A stretch of DNA of 53,556 nucleotides from NCBI RefSeq assembly GCF_028290435.1, contig NZ_JAQGJV010000008.1, positions 1 to 53,556 on the forward strand, written 5' to 3'. The notes under the pieces are model-generated. The model was not told the DNA's origin, searched no databases, and saw only the letters and a list, made by a program, of their open reading frames with translations. Both the position numbers and the translations under genes were made by a program. Every line of letters starts with the position of its first letter. Position 1 is the stretch's first letter. The stretch is from Devosia sp. GTDB lineage: Bacteria > Pseudomonadota > Alphaproteobacteria > Rhizobiales > Devosiaceae. Of this stretch, positions 28,074 through 35,131 are shown one piece after another.

Positions 28074-28256
28074 GCTTTCGCCTTTCTGAGTGCAGGATAA
28101 CTGTTCTACTGGACTGTAACGTTGCATGCGCTTTTGAGGACGTCAACGCGCCAAATTCAGACTTATCCCCCAACTTTGACATACTACGGTATAACGGCTT
28201 GTCGCAGGATCGGAAGCTGTGATAGCCAAATAGGACACACAGGCAGACGTAGTTTC
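28074..28256. promoter_or_regulatory. Divergent control region with operator-like palindrome
   Basis: The 183 bases between the leftward transport operon and the rightward gntR operon. At 28181-28192 is ATAC-TACG-GTAT, a symmetrical half-site pair of the form often used by GntR proteins, overlapping a TTGACA at 28176-28181. No well-spaced minus-10 box is obvious on either strand, so promoter positions are not assigned. Control of both operons by the adjacent GntR-type regulator is inferred. Confidence 0.45.
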
Positions 28257-29246
28257 ATGGATTTTTTCATCGATCGCGAGCTTCCGGTCCCGATCCGGCA
28301 ACAGCTCAAGGGCATCATCGAATACGGCATCGCCTGCGGCGATCTGCTGGTTGGCGACGCCCTGCCATCGGTGCGTGAACTGGCCGAGCAGGTCGGCGTG
28401 GCGCCGATGACGGTAAGCCTGGTCTATCGTGATCTGAAGAAGGATGGGCTGATCGACTCGCGGCCCGGCTCGGGCACCTATGTCGCCGATAGCTCGCAGG
28501 CCCGCATGGCGGCGCGCACCGATATCGTGGCGCTACACCGGCAGATCGATACGCTGATCGACAGCGCCATGGGCATGGGCGTGCGCACCAGCGATCTGGC
28601 GGCGCTTTTCAATGCGCGCCTGTCCTATCGCATCAGCCTGGGCCATCGCGTCAGCGTAGTCATGGTCGGCCTGTTTCCCGAGGCGACGACCAGCTATGCG
28701 CGCTTCATTGCCGCCCAGCTTGGCGGCAACGCCACGGTCGAGCCCATGACCATCGACGCCATCCTGCGCGATGATGATGCCAAGGATCGCGCCGGTTCGG
28801 CAGACCTGGTGGTCACGTTCGCCAACCGGCATCGCGAAGTGTCGAGCCTATTGCCCAACACCAAGGTCGTCTCGATCCGGTTCATTCCAGCCGAAGCCAC
28901 GCGCATGGCGCTGGCGGCGCTCGACCCGATGGCGCGGGTGGCCGTGGTCTCGCTGTTCCCCGATTTCCTGCCGATCATCAAGGCCGGCGTGCAGCGCTTT
29001 GCTGCCCACGTGCAGGACATTACCGCGGCGACGATCAACGACGCCGACATCGCCGCAGTCCTCGCCGCTGCCGACGTCGTGGTGTTTTCGACGGGCGCGG
29101 AGGCCGCCGCCGAAATTGCCAAGCCGGGCACGGCCGCCATCGAATACCGCCATACGCCGGACCCCGGCGATATCGAACGCGTGGTGATGCCTTTCATAAC
29201 CACCGCCAGCCAGCAAGCTCCAGTTGAACGGAAGGAAGCATCGTGA
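28257..29246 (+). CDS. GntR-family regulator with periplasmic-binding-like sensor domain
   Basis: A 329-residue regulator. ATG 28257 begins MDFFIDRELPVPIRQQLKGII; the frame is open upstream but the winged-helix domain starts here. Residues ~10-75 hold the GntR winged helix (LPSVRELAEQVGVAPMTVSLVYRDLKKDGLIDSRPGSGTYV). The rest (~90-329) is neither a clear FCD nor UTRA domain: repeated beta-alpha units such as HRVSVVMVGLFPEATT, DLVVTFANRH, RVAVVSLFPDFLP and DVVVFSTGAEA suggest a periplasmic-binding-protein-like sensor. It heads a six-gene operon, with its stop overlapping the next start, and faces the peptide-transport operon. It probably senses a substrate or product of the locus. Confidence 0.85.
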   Translation: MDFFIDRELPVPIRQQLKGIIEYGIACGDLLVGDALPSVRELAEQVGVAPMTVSLVYRDLKKDGLIDSRPGSGTYVADSSQARMAARTDIVALHRQIDTLIDSAMGMGVRTSDLAALFNARLSYRISLGHRVSVVMVGLFPEATTSYARFIAAQLGGNATVEPMTIDAILRDDDAKDRAGSADLVVTFANRHREVSSLLPNTKVVSIRFIPAEATRMALAALDPMARVAVVSLFPDFLPIIKAGVQRFAAHVQDITAATINDADIAAVLAAADVVVFSTGAEAAAEIAKPGTAAIEYRHTPDPGDIERVVMPFITTASQQAPVERKEAS

Positions 29247-29944
29247 AAATCGCCGAGATGAACTGGAGCCAGGTCGAGGACTATCTGAAGCGCGACGACC
29301 GCTGCGTCGTGCCCCTCGGTAGTACCGAACAGCATGCGGGGCTGTCCCTTTCGGTGGACTCTATCCTCGCCGAGAAGGTAGCGCTGGACGCAGCGGAACC
29401 GCTGGGCATTCCAGTATTTCCGGTCGTACCCTACGGCATCACGCCTTATTTCCTCGCCTACCCCGGTTCGATCAGCCTGCGCATCGACACCTATACGCGC
29501 ATCATCCGCGACATACTCGATGGCCTCAAAATTCAGGGCTTCAAGCGCATCCTGCTGGTCAACGGGCATGGCGGCAATTCACCGGCAGGCAGCCTTGCCA
29601 TCGAGTGGATGGCGGATAATCCGGGCATTCCGGTGAAATTCCACAACTGGTGGAATGCGCCAGCGACCTTCGCCAAGGTGCAGGAAATCGACACCGTCGC
29701 CTCGCATGCCTCGTGGATGGAGAATTTCGCCTGGACCCGCCTGCCCGGCGTGACCCAGCCGACCCAGCGCAAGCCGATGATCGATCTGACGCGCATGCGC
29801 TACATGGACCCGGCTGGCGTGCGGACTTATCTCGGCGACGGCAATTTCGGCGGTTATTACGAGCGTGACGACGCCGAAATGCAGGCGATCTGGGATATTG
29901 CCGTGACCGAGACGCGCGCGCTGATGGAGGGGCCGTGGTCATGA
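29243..29944 (+). CDS. Creatininase-family amidohydrolase
   Basis: A 233-residue member of the creatininase family, metal-dependent hydrolases that open cyclic amides or cut formamides and related bonds. GTG 29243 overlaps the gntR stop. The metal-site pattern is visible as VPLGSTEQHAGLSLSVDS (Glu29, His31, Asp39) and LLVNGHGGNSPAG near residue 110. The length matches the family. Known members act on creatinine, dipeptidyl or peptide-derived substrates (as in mycofactocin maturation) and FAPy compounds, so the exact reaction cannot be read from the sequence. The neighbours, an M20 peptidase, an amidase and two oxidoreductases, suggest a step in breaking down a cyclic or modified amide. Confidence 0.88.
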   Translation: MKIAEMNWSQVEDYLKRDDRCVVPLGSTEQHAGLSLSVDSILAEKVALDAAEPLGIPVFPVVPYGITPYFLAYPGSISLRIDTYTRIIRDILDGLKIQGFKRILLVNGHGGNSPAGSLAIEWMADNPGIPVKFHNWWNAPATFAKVQEIDTVASHASWMENFAWTRLPGVTQPTQRKPMIDLTRMRYMDPAGVRTYLGDGNFGGYYERDDAEMQAIWDIAVTETRALMEGPWS

Positions 29945-30972
29945 CTGGCCCGATCCTGATCTGGGGCGCCGGCGCTATCGGCGGCACCCTGGGCGCGGCC
30001 TTCATCCGTGCAGGCCATGAGGTCGTCTTCGTCGACAACGTCCCCGAGCACGTCACCGAGATCAACGAAGTCGGCCTGCGCATCGTCGGCCCGATCTTCG
30101 AGGACACCGTCCGCGCCAAGGCGTTTCTGCCAAAGGACCTAACGGGCCAGTTCGACACCATCTTCCTCTGCGTCAAGGCTCTGCATACCGACGCCGCCGC
30201 GCGTGATCTGCTGCCTCATGTCGCCCGCAATGGCGTCGTGGTTTCGGCACAGAACGGGCTCAATGAACTGGTCATCGCCGACATCATCGGGCGTGAGCGC
30301 ACCATGGGGTGCTTTGTCAATTTCGGCGCCGATTACCTCGAGCCAGGCATCGTCACGTTCGGCGGTCGCGGGGCAGTCGTGATCGGCGAACTCGACGGCG
30401 CCACGACCGAGCGGGTCACCGCCCTGCACAAGCTGTTGCTGGACTTCGAGCCAAACGCGGTGCTGACCGCCAACATCTGGGGCTACCTCTGGGGCAAGCT
30501 GGTCTATGGCGCGCTGCTGTTCGCCACCGCCTTGACCAATGACAGCATTGCCGACGCGCTGGCGGACCCGGCCTATCGCGCGGTCCTGACCGATCTTGGT
30601 CGCGAAGTCGGCGCAGTCGCCAAGGCCGAAGGCATCGTCACAGAAGCCTTCAATGGCTTCGATCCCGGCGCTTTCGTGCCCGGCGCTTCGCAGGCACAGG
30701 TTGATGGCTCATTCGACGACATGGTCGCGCATAACCGCAAGTCGACCAAATCCCATTCCGGCATCTGGCGCGATCTCGCAGTGCGCAAGCGCCAGACTGA
30801 AGCCCAGGACCAGCTCGGCCCCATCGTCGCTTTCGGCAAGAAAAACAACGTGCCGACGCCGCTGACGGCACGGCTGATCGAGATGATCCGCGAAATGGAA
30901 ACCGGGCAGCGCACGTTCTCGCCCGACAATATGGTGACGCTTGCAAGCGTCGGAACGGCAGCGGTGGCGTGA
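29941..30972 (+). CDS. Ketopantoate reductase-family oxidoreductase
   Basis: A 343-residue protein of the ApbA/PanE type. It starts at ATG 29941, overlapping the creatininase stop. The NAD(P) motif GAGAIGG lies at residues 9-15 (IWGAGAIGGTLGAAFIRAGHEVVFVD). The mid-region has QNGLNELVIADIIGRERTMGC and the C-terminal helical domain has LWGKLVYGALLFATALT, where the lysine is the expected catalytic residue, and HNRKSTKSHSGIWRDLAVRKRQTE. It is longer than true PanE (about 300) and lies in a catabolic operon, so it probably reduces or oxidises a different 2-oxo or 2-hydroxy acid. Confidence 0.88.
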   Translation: MTGPILIWGAGAIGGTLGAAFIRAGHEVVFVDNVPEHVTEINEVGLRIVGPIFEDTVRAKAFLPKDLTGQFDTIFLCVKALHTDAAARDLLPHVARNGVVVSAQNGLNELVIADIIGRERTMGCFVNFGADYLEPGIVTFGGRGAVVIGELDGATTERVTALHKLLLDFEPNAVLTANIWGYLWGKLVYGALLFATALTNDSIADALADPAYRAVLTDLGREVGAVAKAEGIVTEAFNGFDPGAFVPGASQAQVDGSFDDMVAHNRKSTKSHSGIWRDLAVRKRQTEAQDQLGPIVAFGKKNNVPTPLTARLIEMIREMETGQRTFSPDNMVTLASVGTAAVA

Positions 30973-30973
30973 C

Positions 30974-31726
30974 ATGAATATCGAATTTGCCGGCAAAACT
31001 GTCGTCGTCACCGGCGCTGCACATGGCTTCGGCCGTGCCATCGCGCTGGCCTTCGCCACGCACGGCGCCACGGTTTATGCCTGTGACGTCAATGCCGATG
31101 GCCTGGCCGAAACGGCTCGCCTCGGCGCCGTCAAGGTCTTGAGGCTCGATGTCGGCGACCACTCTGCCGTCCAGGCTGCAATCGCTGGCATCGAGGCCGA
31201 TGGTCACGCTGTCGATATCCTGGTCAACAATGCCGGCGGCGTACGAGGACAGGTCGGGCGCCCGATCGAGGAGGTCAGCGCCGCCGACTGGCAGACCATT
31301 TTTGACGCCAATGTTTCGGGGGCTTTCTTCATGACCCAGGCGGTGGCGCCGGGGATGAAAAAGCAGCGCTATGGCCGCGTCATCAATATTTCCAGCGGCG
31401 CCGGGCTCGGCATCAGCCTGACCGGCATTCAGGCCTATGCCAGCGCGAAGGCGGCGCAGATCGGCCTGACCCGGCAACTCGCCCACGAATTGGGTGGGTG
31501 GAACATCACGGTCAATAATGTCGCCCCCGGCTTCGTGCGCTCCAATCCCACTACCGAGCGGCAATGGGATGCAATGGGCGCGGAGGGCCAGGAAAAGCTG
31601 CTCAACAACATCGCACTCAAGCGCTTGGGCACGCCTGACGACATCGCCAATGCCGTGATGTTCTTTGCCTCCGAGCAAGCCGGCTGGATTTCCGGCCAGG
31701 TGCTGAGCGTGGACGGCGGCAAGTGA
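30974..31726 (+). CDS. Short-chain dehydrogenase/reductase
   Basis: A 250-residue classical SDR. ATG 30974 follows the previous stop by one base. The cofactor motif TGAAHGFG is at residues 13-20, followed by CDVNADGL where Asp38 would favour NAD(H). NNAGG is at 85-89, and the catalytic set is Ser140/141, Tyr155 and Lys159 (AYASAK), with the tail SGQVLSVDGGK. Its substrate is unknown; placed after a ketopantoate-reductase-like gene it may act on the same hydroxy/oxo intermediate. Its stop overlaps the GTG of the M20 peptidase gene. Confidence 0.93.
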   Translation: MNIEFAGKTVVVTGAAHGFGRAIALAFATHGATVYACDVNADGLAETARLGAVKVLRLDVGDHSAVQAAIAGIEADGHAVDILVNNAGGVRGQVGRPIEEVSAADWQTIFDANVSGAFFMTQAVAPGMKKQRYGRVINISSGAGLGISLTGIQAYASAKAAQIGLTRQLAHELGGWNITVNNVAPGFVRSNPTTERQWDAMGAEGQEKLLNNIALKRLGTPDDIANAVMFFASEQAGWISGQVLSVDGGK

Positions 31727-33099
31727 GCGAGATCGAGACCTATCTAGCGGACCAGGAAGCAGAAGCGCTGGCCGATGTGATTGCGTTCTGCCGCATTCCC
31801 AGTGTCAGCACCGATCCAGCCTTTGCCGAGGGAATCTCCGCGGCCGCGGAGTTCGTGGCCGAACGCATGCGCAAGGCCGGGTTTCCAAAAGTTGAGATCG
31901 TGCCGACCGGTGGGCATCCGACAGTAATCGCGGAATGGTGTGAGACGCCGGGTGCGCCGACTTTGCTGGTCTATGGCCATTACGACGTACAGCCGCCCGA
32001 TCCACTCGACAAGTGGCTAACGCCACCCTTTGAGCCGACAATACGCAATGACCGGCTCTATGCGCGTGGCGTTTCAGACGACAAGGCACCTCTGCTGCTG
32101 CCCATCATCGTGGCCGAGGCGTTCGGCAAATTGAGCGGCGGCCTGCCGATCAATCTCAAAATGCTGATCGAGGGCGAAGAGGAATCCGGCAGCCCACATT
32201 TCGAGCCGACTGTAGAGCGGCTCAAGGACCGCCTTGCCTGCGATCTCGTTGTCTCGGCCGATGGCGCCATGTGGCGCCCCGATATCGCTTCGGTGACGGT
32301 AGCGACGCGCGGGCTTGTCGCGCTGGATGTCGTGGTGCACGGCGCCGGCAAGGACCTGCATTCAGGCCGCCACGGCGGCAGCGCACCCAACGCCATCCGC
32401 GTGCTGACGCACCTTATGGCCTCCCTGCATGACGCGGAGTGCAACGTCGCGGTCGAGGGCTTCGCTGACGGCGCCCTGCCGCCAGATCCGGCGATCATCG
32501 AGGCGATCAAGGCCATCGGCTTCGACTCCGGCGCCTATTTCGACGAGATCGGCGCCCGGCGCCCCGCCACGCTGCCGACGGGCGAAGAGCTGCTGACGCG
32601 CCAATGGCTGGTGCCGACGCTGGAATTCAACGGCATTTCCGGCGGCTATGCCGGGCCCGGAACCAAGACGGTCATTCCGGCCCAGGCATCCGCCAAGATC
32701 ACCTGCCGGCTGGTGGCCGGACAGGATCCAATGGCTGTTATCGCAGCCATCGAGGCGCATCTGATGGCTCACCTGCCAAGCGGCTACGAGCTGGATGTCC
32801 ACGGCCACGGTCCCGGTACCACGGCGTTCGCGCTCGATCCCGACCTGCCGGCGCTGAAAATATCCGAGGACATCTTTGGCGAGGTCCTGGGCCAGAAGCC
32901 GCTGCGTGTCGCCATGGGCGCCACCATTCCCATCGGCGCGGTGATGAAGAAGCACCTGGGCGTCGGCATGATCTTCTTTTCGTTCTCGACCTCGGACGAG
33001 GACTACCACGCCCCCAACGAGTTCTTCCGCCTCGCCAATCTGCGCATCGGCCTCACCGCCTGGGCACGCCTGATCGAGCGGCTGGGCGCCCAGGGATGA
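31723..33099 (+). CDS. M20-family dipeptidase/metallohydrolase
   Basis: A 458-residue cytosolic zinc peptidase of the M20 CNDP-like dipeptidase branch. GTG 31723 overlaps the SDR stop. Metal and catalytic residues are visible: YGHYDVQPPDPLDKW (His86, Asp88), RGVSDDK (Asp119/120), EGEEESGS (Glu152/153) and the dimerisation-domain part DLHSGRHGGSAPNA. A second half with GPGTKTVIPAQASAKITCRLV is typical of dipeptidases. It would split dipeptides or N-acyl amino acids, in keeping with the divergent peptide transporter. Confidence 0.93.
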   Translation: MSEIETYLADQEAEALADVIAFCRIPSVSTDPAFAEGISAAAEFVAERMRKAGFPKVEIVPTGGHPTVIAEWCETPGAPTLLVYGHYDVQPPDPLDKWLTPPFEPTIRNDRLYARGVSDDKAPLLLPIIVAEAFGKLSGGLPINLKMLIEGEEESGSPHFEPTVERLKDRLACDLVVSADGAMWRPDIASVTVATRGLVALDVVVHGAGKDLHSGRHGGSAPNAIRVLTHLMASLHDAECNVAVEGFADGALPPDPAIIEAIKAIGFDSGAYFDEIGARRPATLPTGEELLTRQWLVPTLEFNGISGGYAGPGTKTVIPAQASAKITCRLVAGQDPMAVIAAIEAHLMAHLPSGYELDVHGHGPGTTAFALDPDLPALKISEDIFGEVLGQKPLRVAMGATIPIGAVMKKHLGVGMIFFSFSTSDEDYHAPNEFFRLANLRIGLTAWARLIERLGAQG

Positions 33100-34442
33100 G
33101 AGAGGATATCGGTTTCCTCGATATTGCCGAACTGGGAACGCGATATCGCGACGGCCGATTGACCCCGATCGATGTCGTGCGTCACGCGTTGGCGCGCATC
33201 GAGGCGCTGGAGCCCAGTCTCAATGCCTTCGCCGATCCGATGGCCGCGATGGCGCTGGCCGACGCCGAACGACGCACCACCGAGCTGGCATCCGGCCTCG
33301 ATCTCGGCCCGCTGCATGGCATCCCCGTCGCCATCAAGGATCTCATCGACGTAGCCGACGTGCCGACCGGCTTCGGCACCCGGGCGCGGGCGCCGCAGAT
33401 GCCTGCCCGCGATGCGGAACTGGTGACGCGGCTGCGCGCGGCCGGAGCAATTATCCTCGGTAAGACCAACCTGCTCGAATACGCCTATGGCGTGGCGCAT
33501 CCCGATATCGGGCAGACCAATAATCCACACAATACCGGCCGCACATCGGGCGGCTCAAGCGGCGGCTCGGCGGCGGCCGTGGCGGCCGGGATTGTCCCAC
33601 TGGCCATCGGCACGGACACCGGCGGCTCGATCCGAATTCCGGCGAGCTATTGCGGCATTGTCGGGCTGAAACCCAGCTTTGGAATAGTGAGCCTGGATGG
33701 CGTCTTCCCACTCTCATGGACCCTCGACCACGCCGGACCACTAGCGCGCAACGTGGCGGATGCGATGATCGGGCTGATGGCAATTGCAGGTATCGGCGAC
33801 GCGCCGCAGCGCGATATTGCCGGCCTCCGGATCGGCCTCATCGACTGGCATTTCGGCTCGCACGAGATCACACCGGGCGTCCGCGAGGCGCTTGGCGTCG
33901 CAATGGCCAAGCTCGAGGCCAAGGGCGCGGTGCTGGTCCAAGTCGGCATCGATGACCTGGCGCGGGTCAACGCGGAACTGGTGACGATCCTGCATCCCGA
34001 AGCCTCGGTGATCCATCGCGCCCTGCTGCCGCAGAACCCGGCCGGCTATGCGGAGGTGACGCGCCAGCAACTCGAAGACGGGTTCAGGACGACTGCGGCG
34101 GATTATCTCCTCGCCATGGGCTATCGCGAGACGTTCCGGGCCTCAGTGGAGGCGGCTTTTGCCCAGGTTGACGTTCTCGCCAGTCCCAGCGTCCCCTTCG
34201 TGGCTCCGCCCGAAGACCCGCGCATTGAGGAAGGCGAAGAGGGCGAAATGCTATCCAGCGGATTTGCCAATGTCTCAGGACATCCCTCGGTCAGCATTCC
34301 CGCGGGGATGAGTGAAGGGATGCCGGTGGGGCTGCAGCTCACCGGTCGATTAGGGCAGGATGCCATCTTGCTCGCCATTGCCCGGGCAATCGAAGTTGCT
34401 CTTGTCGCCTATCGGAGGCCGGAGTCCCCGTCTGACCGGTAG
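33096..34442 (+). CDS. Amidase signature enzyme
   Basis: A 448-residue amidase. The start ATG 33096 overlaps the peptidase stop; the frame is open far upstream but inside the previous gene. The Ser-cisSer-Lys triad is complete: Lys81 (PVAIKDL), Ser154 ([13 protein letters not shown]) and Ser178 ([11 protein letters not shown]). It hydrolyses amide bonds, possibly carbamoyl or short-chain amides, or acts like the indole-acetamide/GatA-like catabolic branch. It is the last gene of the rightward operon. A hairpin 165 bases downstream may end the transcript. Confidence 0.93.
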   Translation: MREDIGFLDIAELGTRYRDGRLTPIDVVRHALARIEALEPSLNAFADPMAAMALADAERRTTELASGLDLGPLHGIPVAIKDLIDVADVPTGFGTRARAPQMPARDAELVTRLRAAGAIILGKTNLLEYAYGVAHPDIGQTNNPHNTGRTSGGSSGGSAAAVAAGIVPLAIGTDTGGSIRIPASYCGIVGLKPSFGIVSLDGVFPLSWTLDHAGPLARNVADAMIGLMAIAGIGDAPQRDIAGLRIGLIDWHFGSHEITPGVREALGVAMAKLEAKGAVLVQVGIDDLARVNAELVTILHPEASVIHRALLPQNPAGYAEVTRQQLEDGFRTTAADYLLAMGYRETFRASVEAAFAQVDVLASPSVPFVAPPEDPRIEEGEEGEMLSSGFANVSGHPSVSIPAGMSEGMPVGLQLTGRLGQDAILLAIARAIEVALVAYRRPESPSDR

Positions 34443-34606
34443 CCGCTGCTCGGTCGGCCCTAACAGATCGCCGACGGTCCATTGCCCCTCATCGACGTTA
34501 TGGTTATTTTGAAAGTAGCGGCTTGTCGAGCGGGACTATCACTATCTTAATGTGGCGCGCCAAAGGCTGGACGTCTTCGGCCGTCCCAAATTGGCTGATG
34601 CCCATT

Positions 34607-34641
34607 GTCTGCTTTTCCTGACCGTCCATCGAAAAGCAGAC
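34607..34641 (+). terminator. 11-bp perfect stem-loop downstream of the amidase operon
   Basis: Arms GTCTGCTTTTC (34607-34617) and GAAAAGCAGAC (34631-34641) with a 13-base loop. It lies 165 bases beyond the amidase stop. No T run follows, so it may be a processing or stability element or part of the adjoining dispersed repeat, with which it shares the last six bases. Confidence 0.5.
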
Positions 34642-34737
34642 AGTCCGAAATCCACCCCGAAGCGGCACGTCGGCAATCGACCCCGTTTCAGCCATTCGGA
34701 GCTAACTCGCAGATTCCCGAAAGCTGCCATTCGTCGG
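34636..34737 (+). repeat. Dispersed intergenic repeat, copy 3
   Basis: Core 1 GCAGACAG-n8-CCACCCCGA at 34636-34660 and core 2 ATTCCCGAAAGCTGCCATTCG starting at 34713. It is the best preserved counterpart of the 18.5 kb copy, with the cores 77 bases apart instead of 97. Confidence 0.7.
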
Positions 34738-35093
34738 CTCAGAGCGATGATAGCTGTGCACCTCGTTTCCGAGGTTGGACTTTGGCGCGCCCGAACCTGC
34801 AGGTGGGTGCGCGGTGGCCCGATGCATTGGCAAAAACGTTCTGCCCGATGCCCACGCCTCCGATCTCTGAAAACTAGATAGATGGATTCGTGATCTGTTG
34901 GCCTCGGCGCCCCCTCAGGAGGGTGCGCTCTCATTCCCCAAGCTCAAATCATCCCTGCTGATAAGCGCTACCCGAATGCGGCAAGGTACAAGACATCCGC
35001 GATGGGCCCTCTGCTGTCATGGCGAAAAATCTGTAAGGTTCCGAGGCCTTTAGCTACGTCTTCGGGACATTTCGTCCATCGCGTGACAGATTG

Positions 35094-35118
35094 CCCTGAC
35101 CGCGCGATTCGCGCAGGG
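35094..35118 (+). promoter_or_regulatory. Hairpin masking the ribosome site of the third autotransporter
   Basis: CCCTG (35094-35098) and CGCG (35101-35104) can pair with CGCG (35110-35113) and CAGGG (35114-35118), leaving a CGATT loop. The 3' arm covers most of the AGGGGA (35115-35120) that serves ATG 35132. This would limit translation unless opened. It is seen in sequence only; no folding energy was computed. Confidence 0.4.
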
Positions 35119-35131
35119 GATTAGATGGGCA

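Larger units (their letters stand above)
34443..35131. other. Spacer before the third autotransporter
   Basis: No supported gene. It contains a perfect 11-bp inverted repeat (34607-34641), a copy of the dispersed intergenic repeat (34636-34737) and, just before the next start, a hairpin at 35094-35118. The middle stretch, 34740-35090, shows nothing I can name. Confidence 0.5.
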
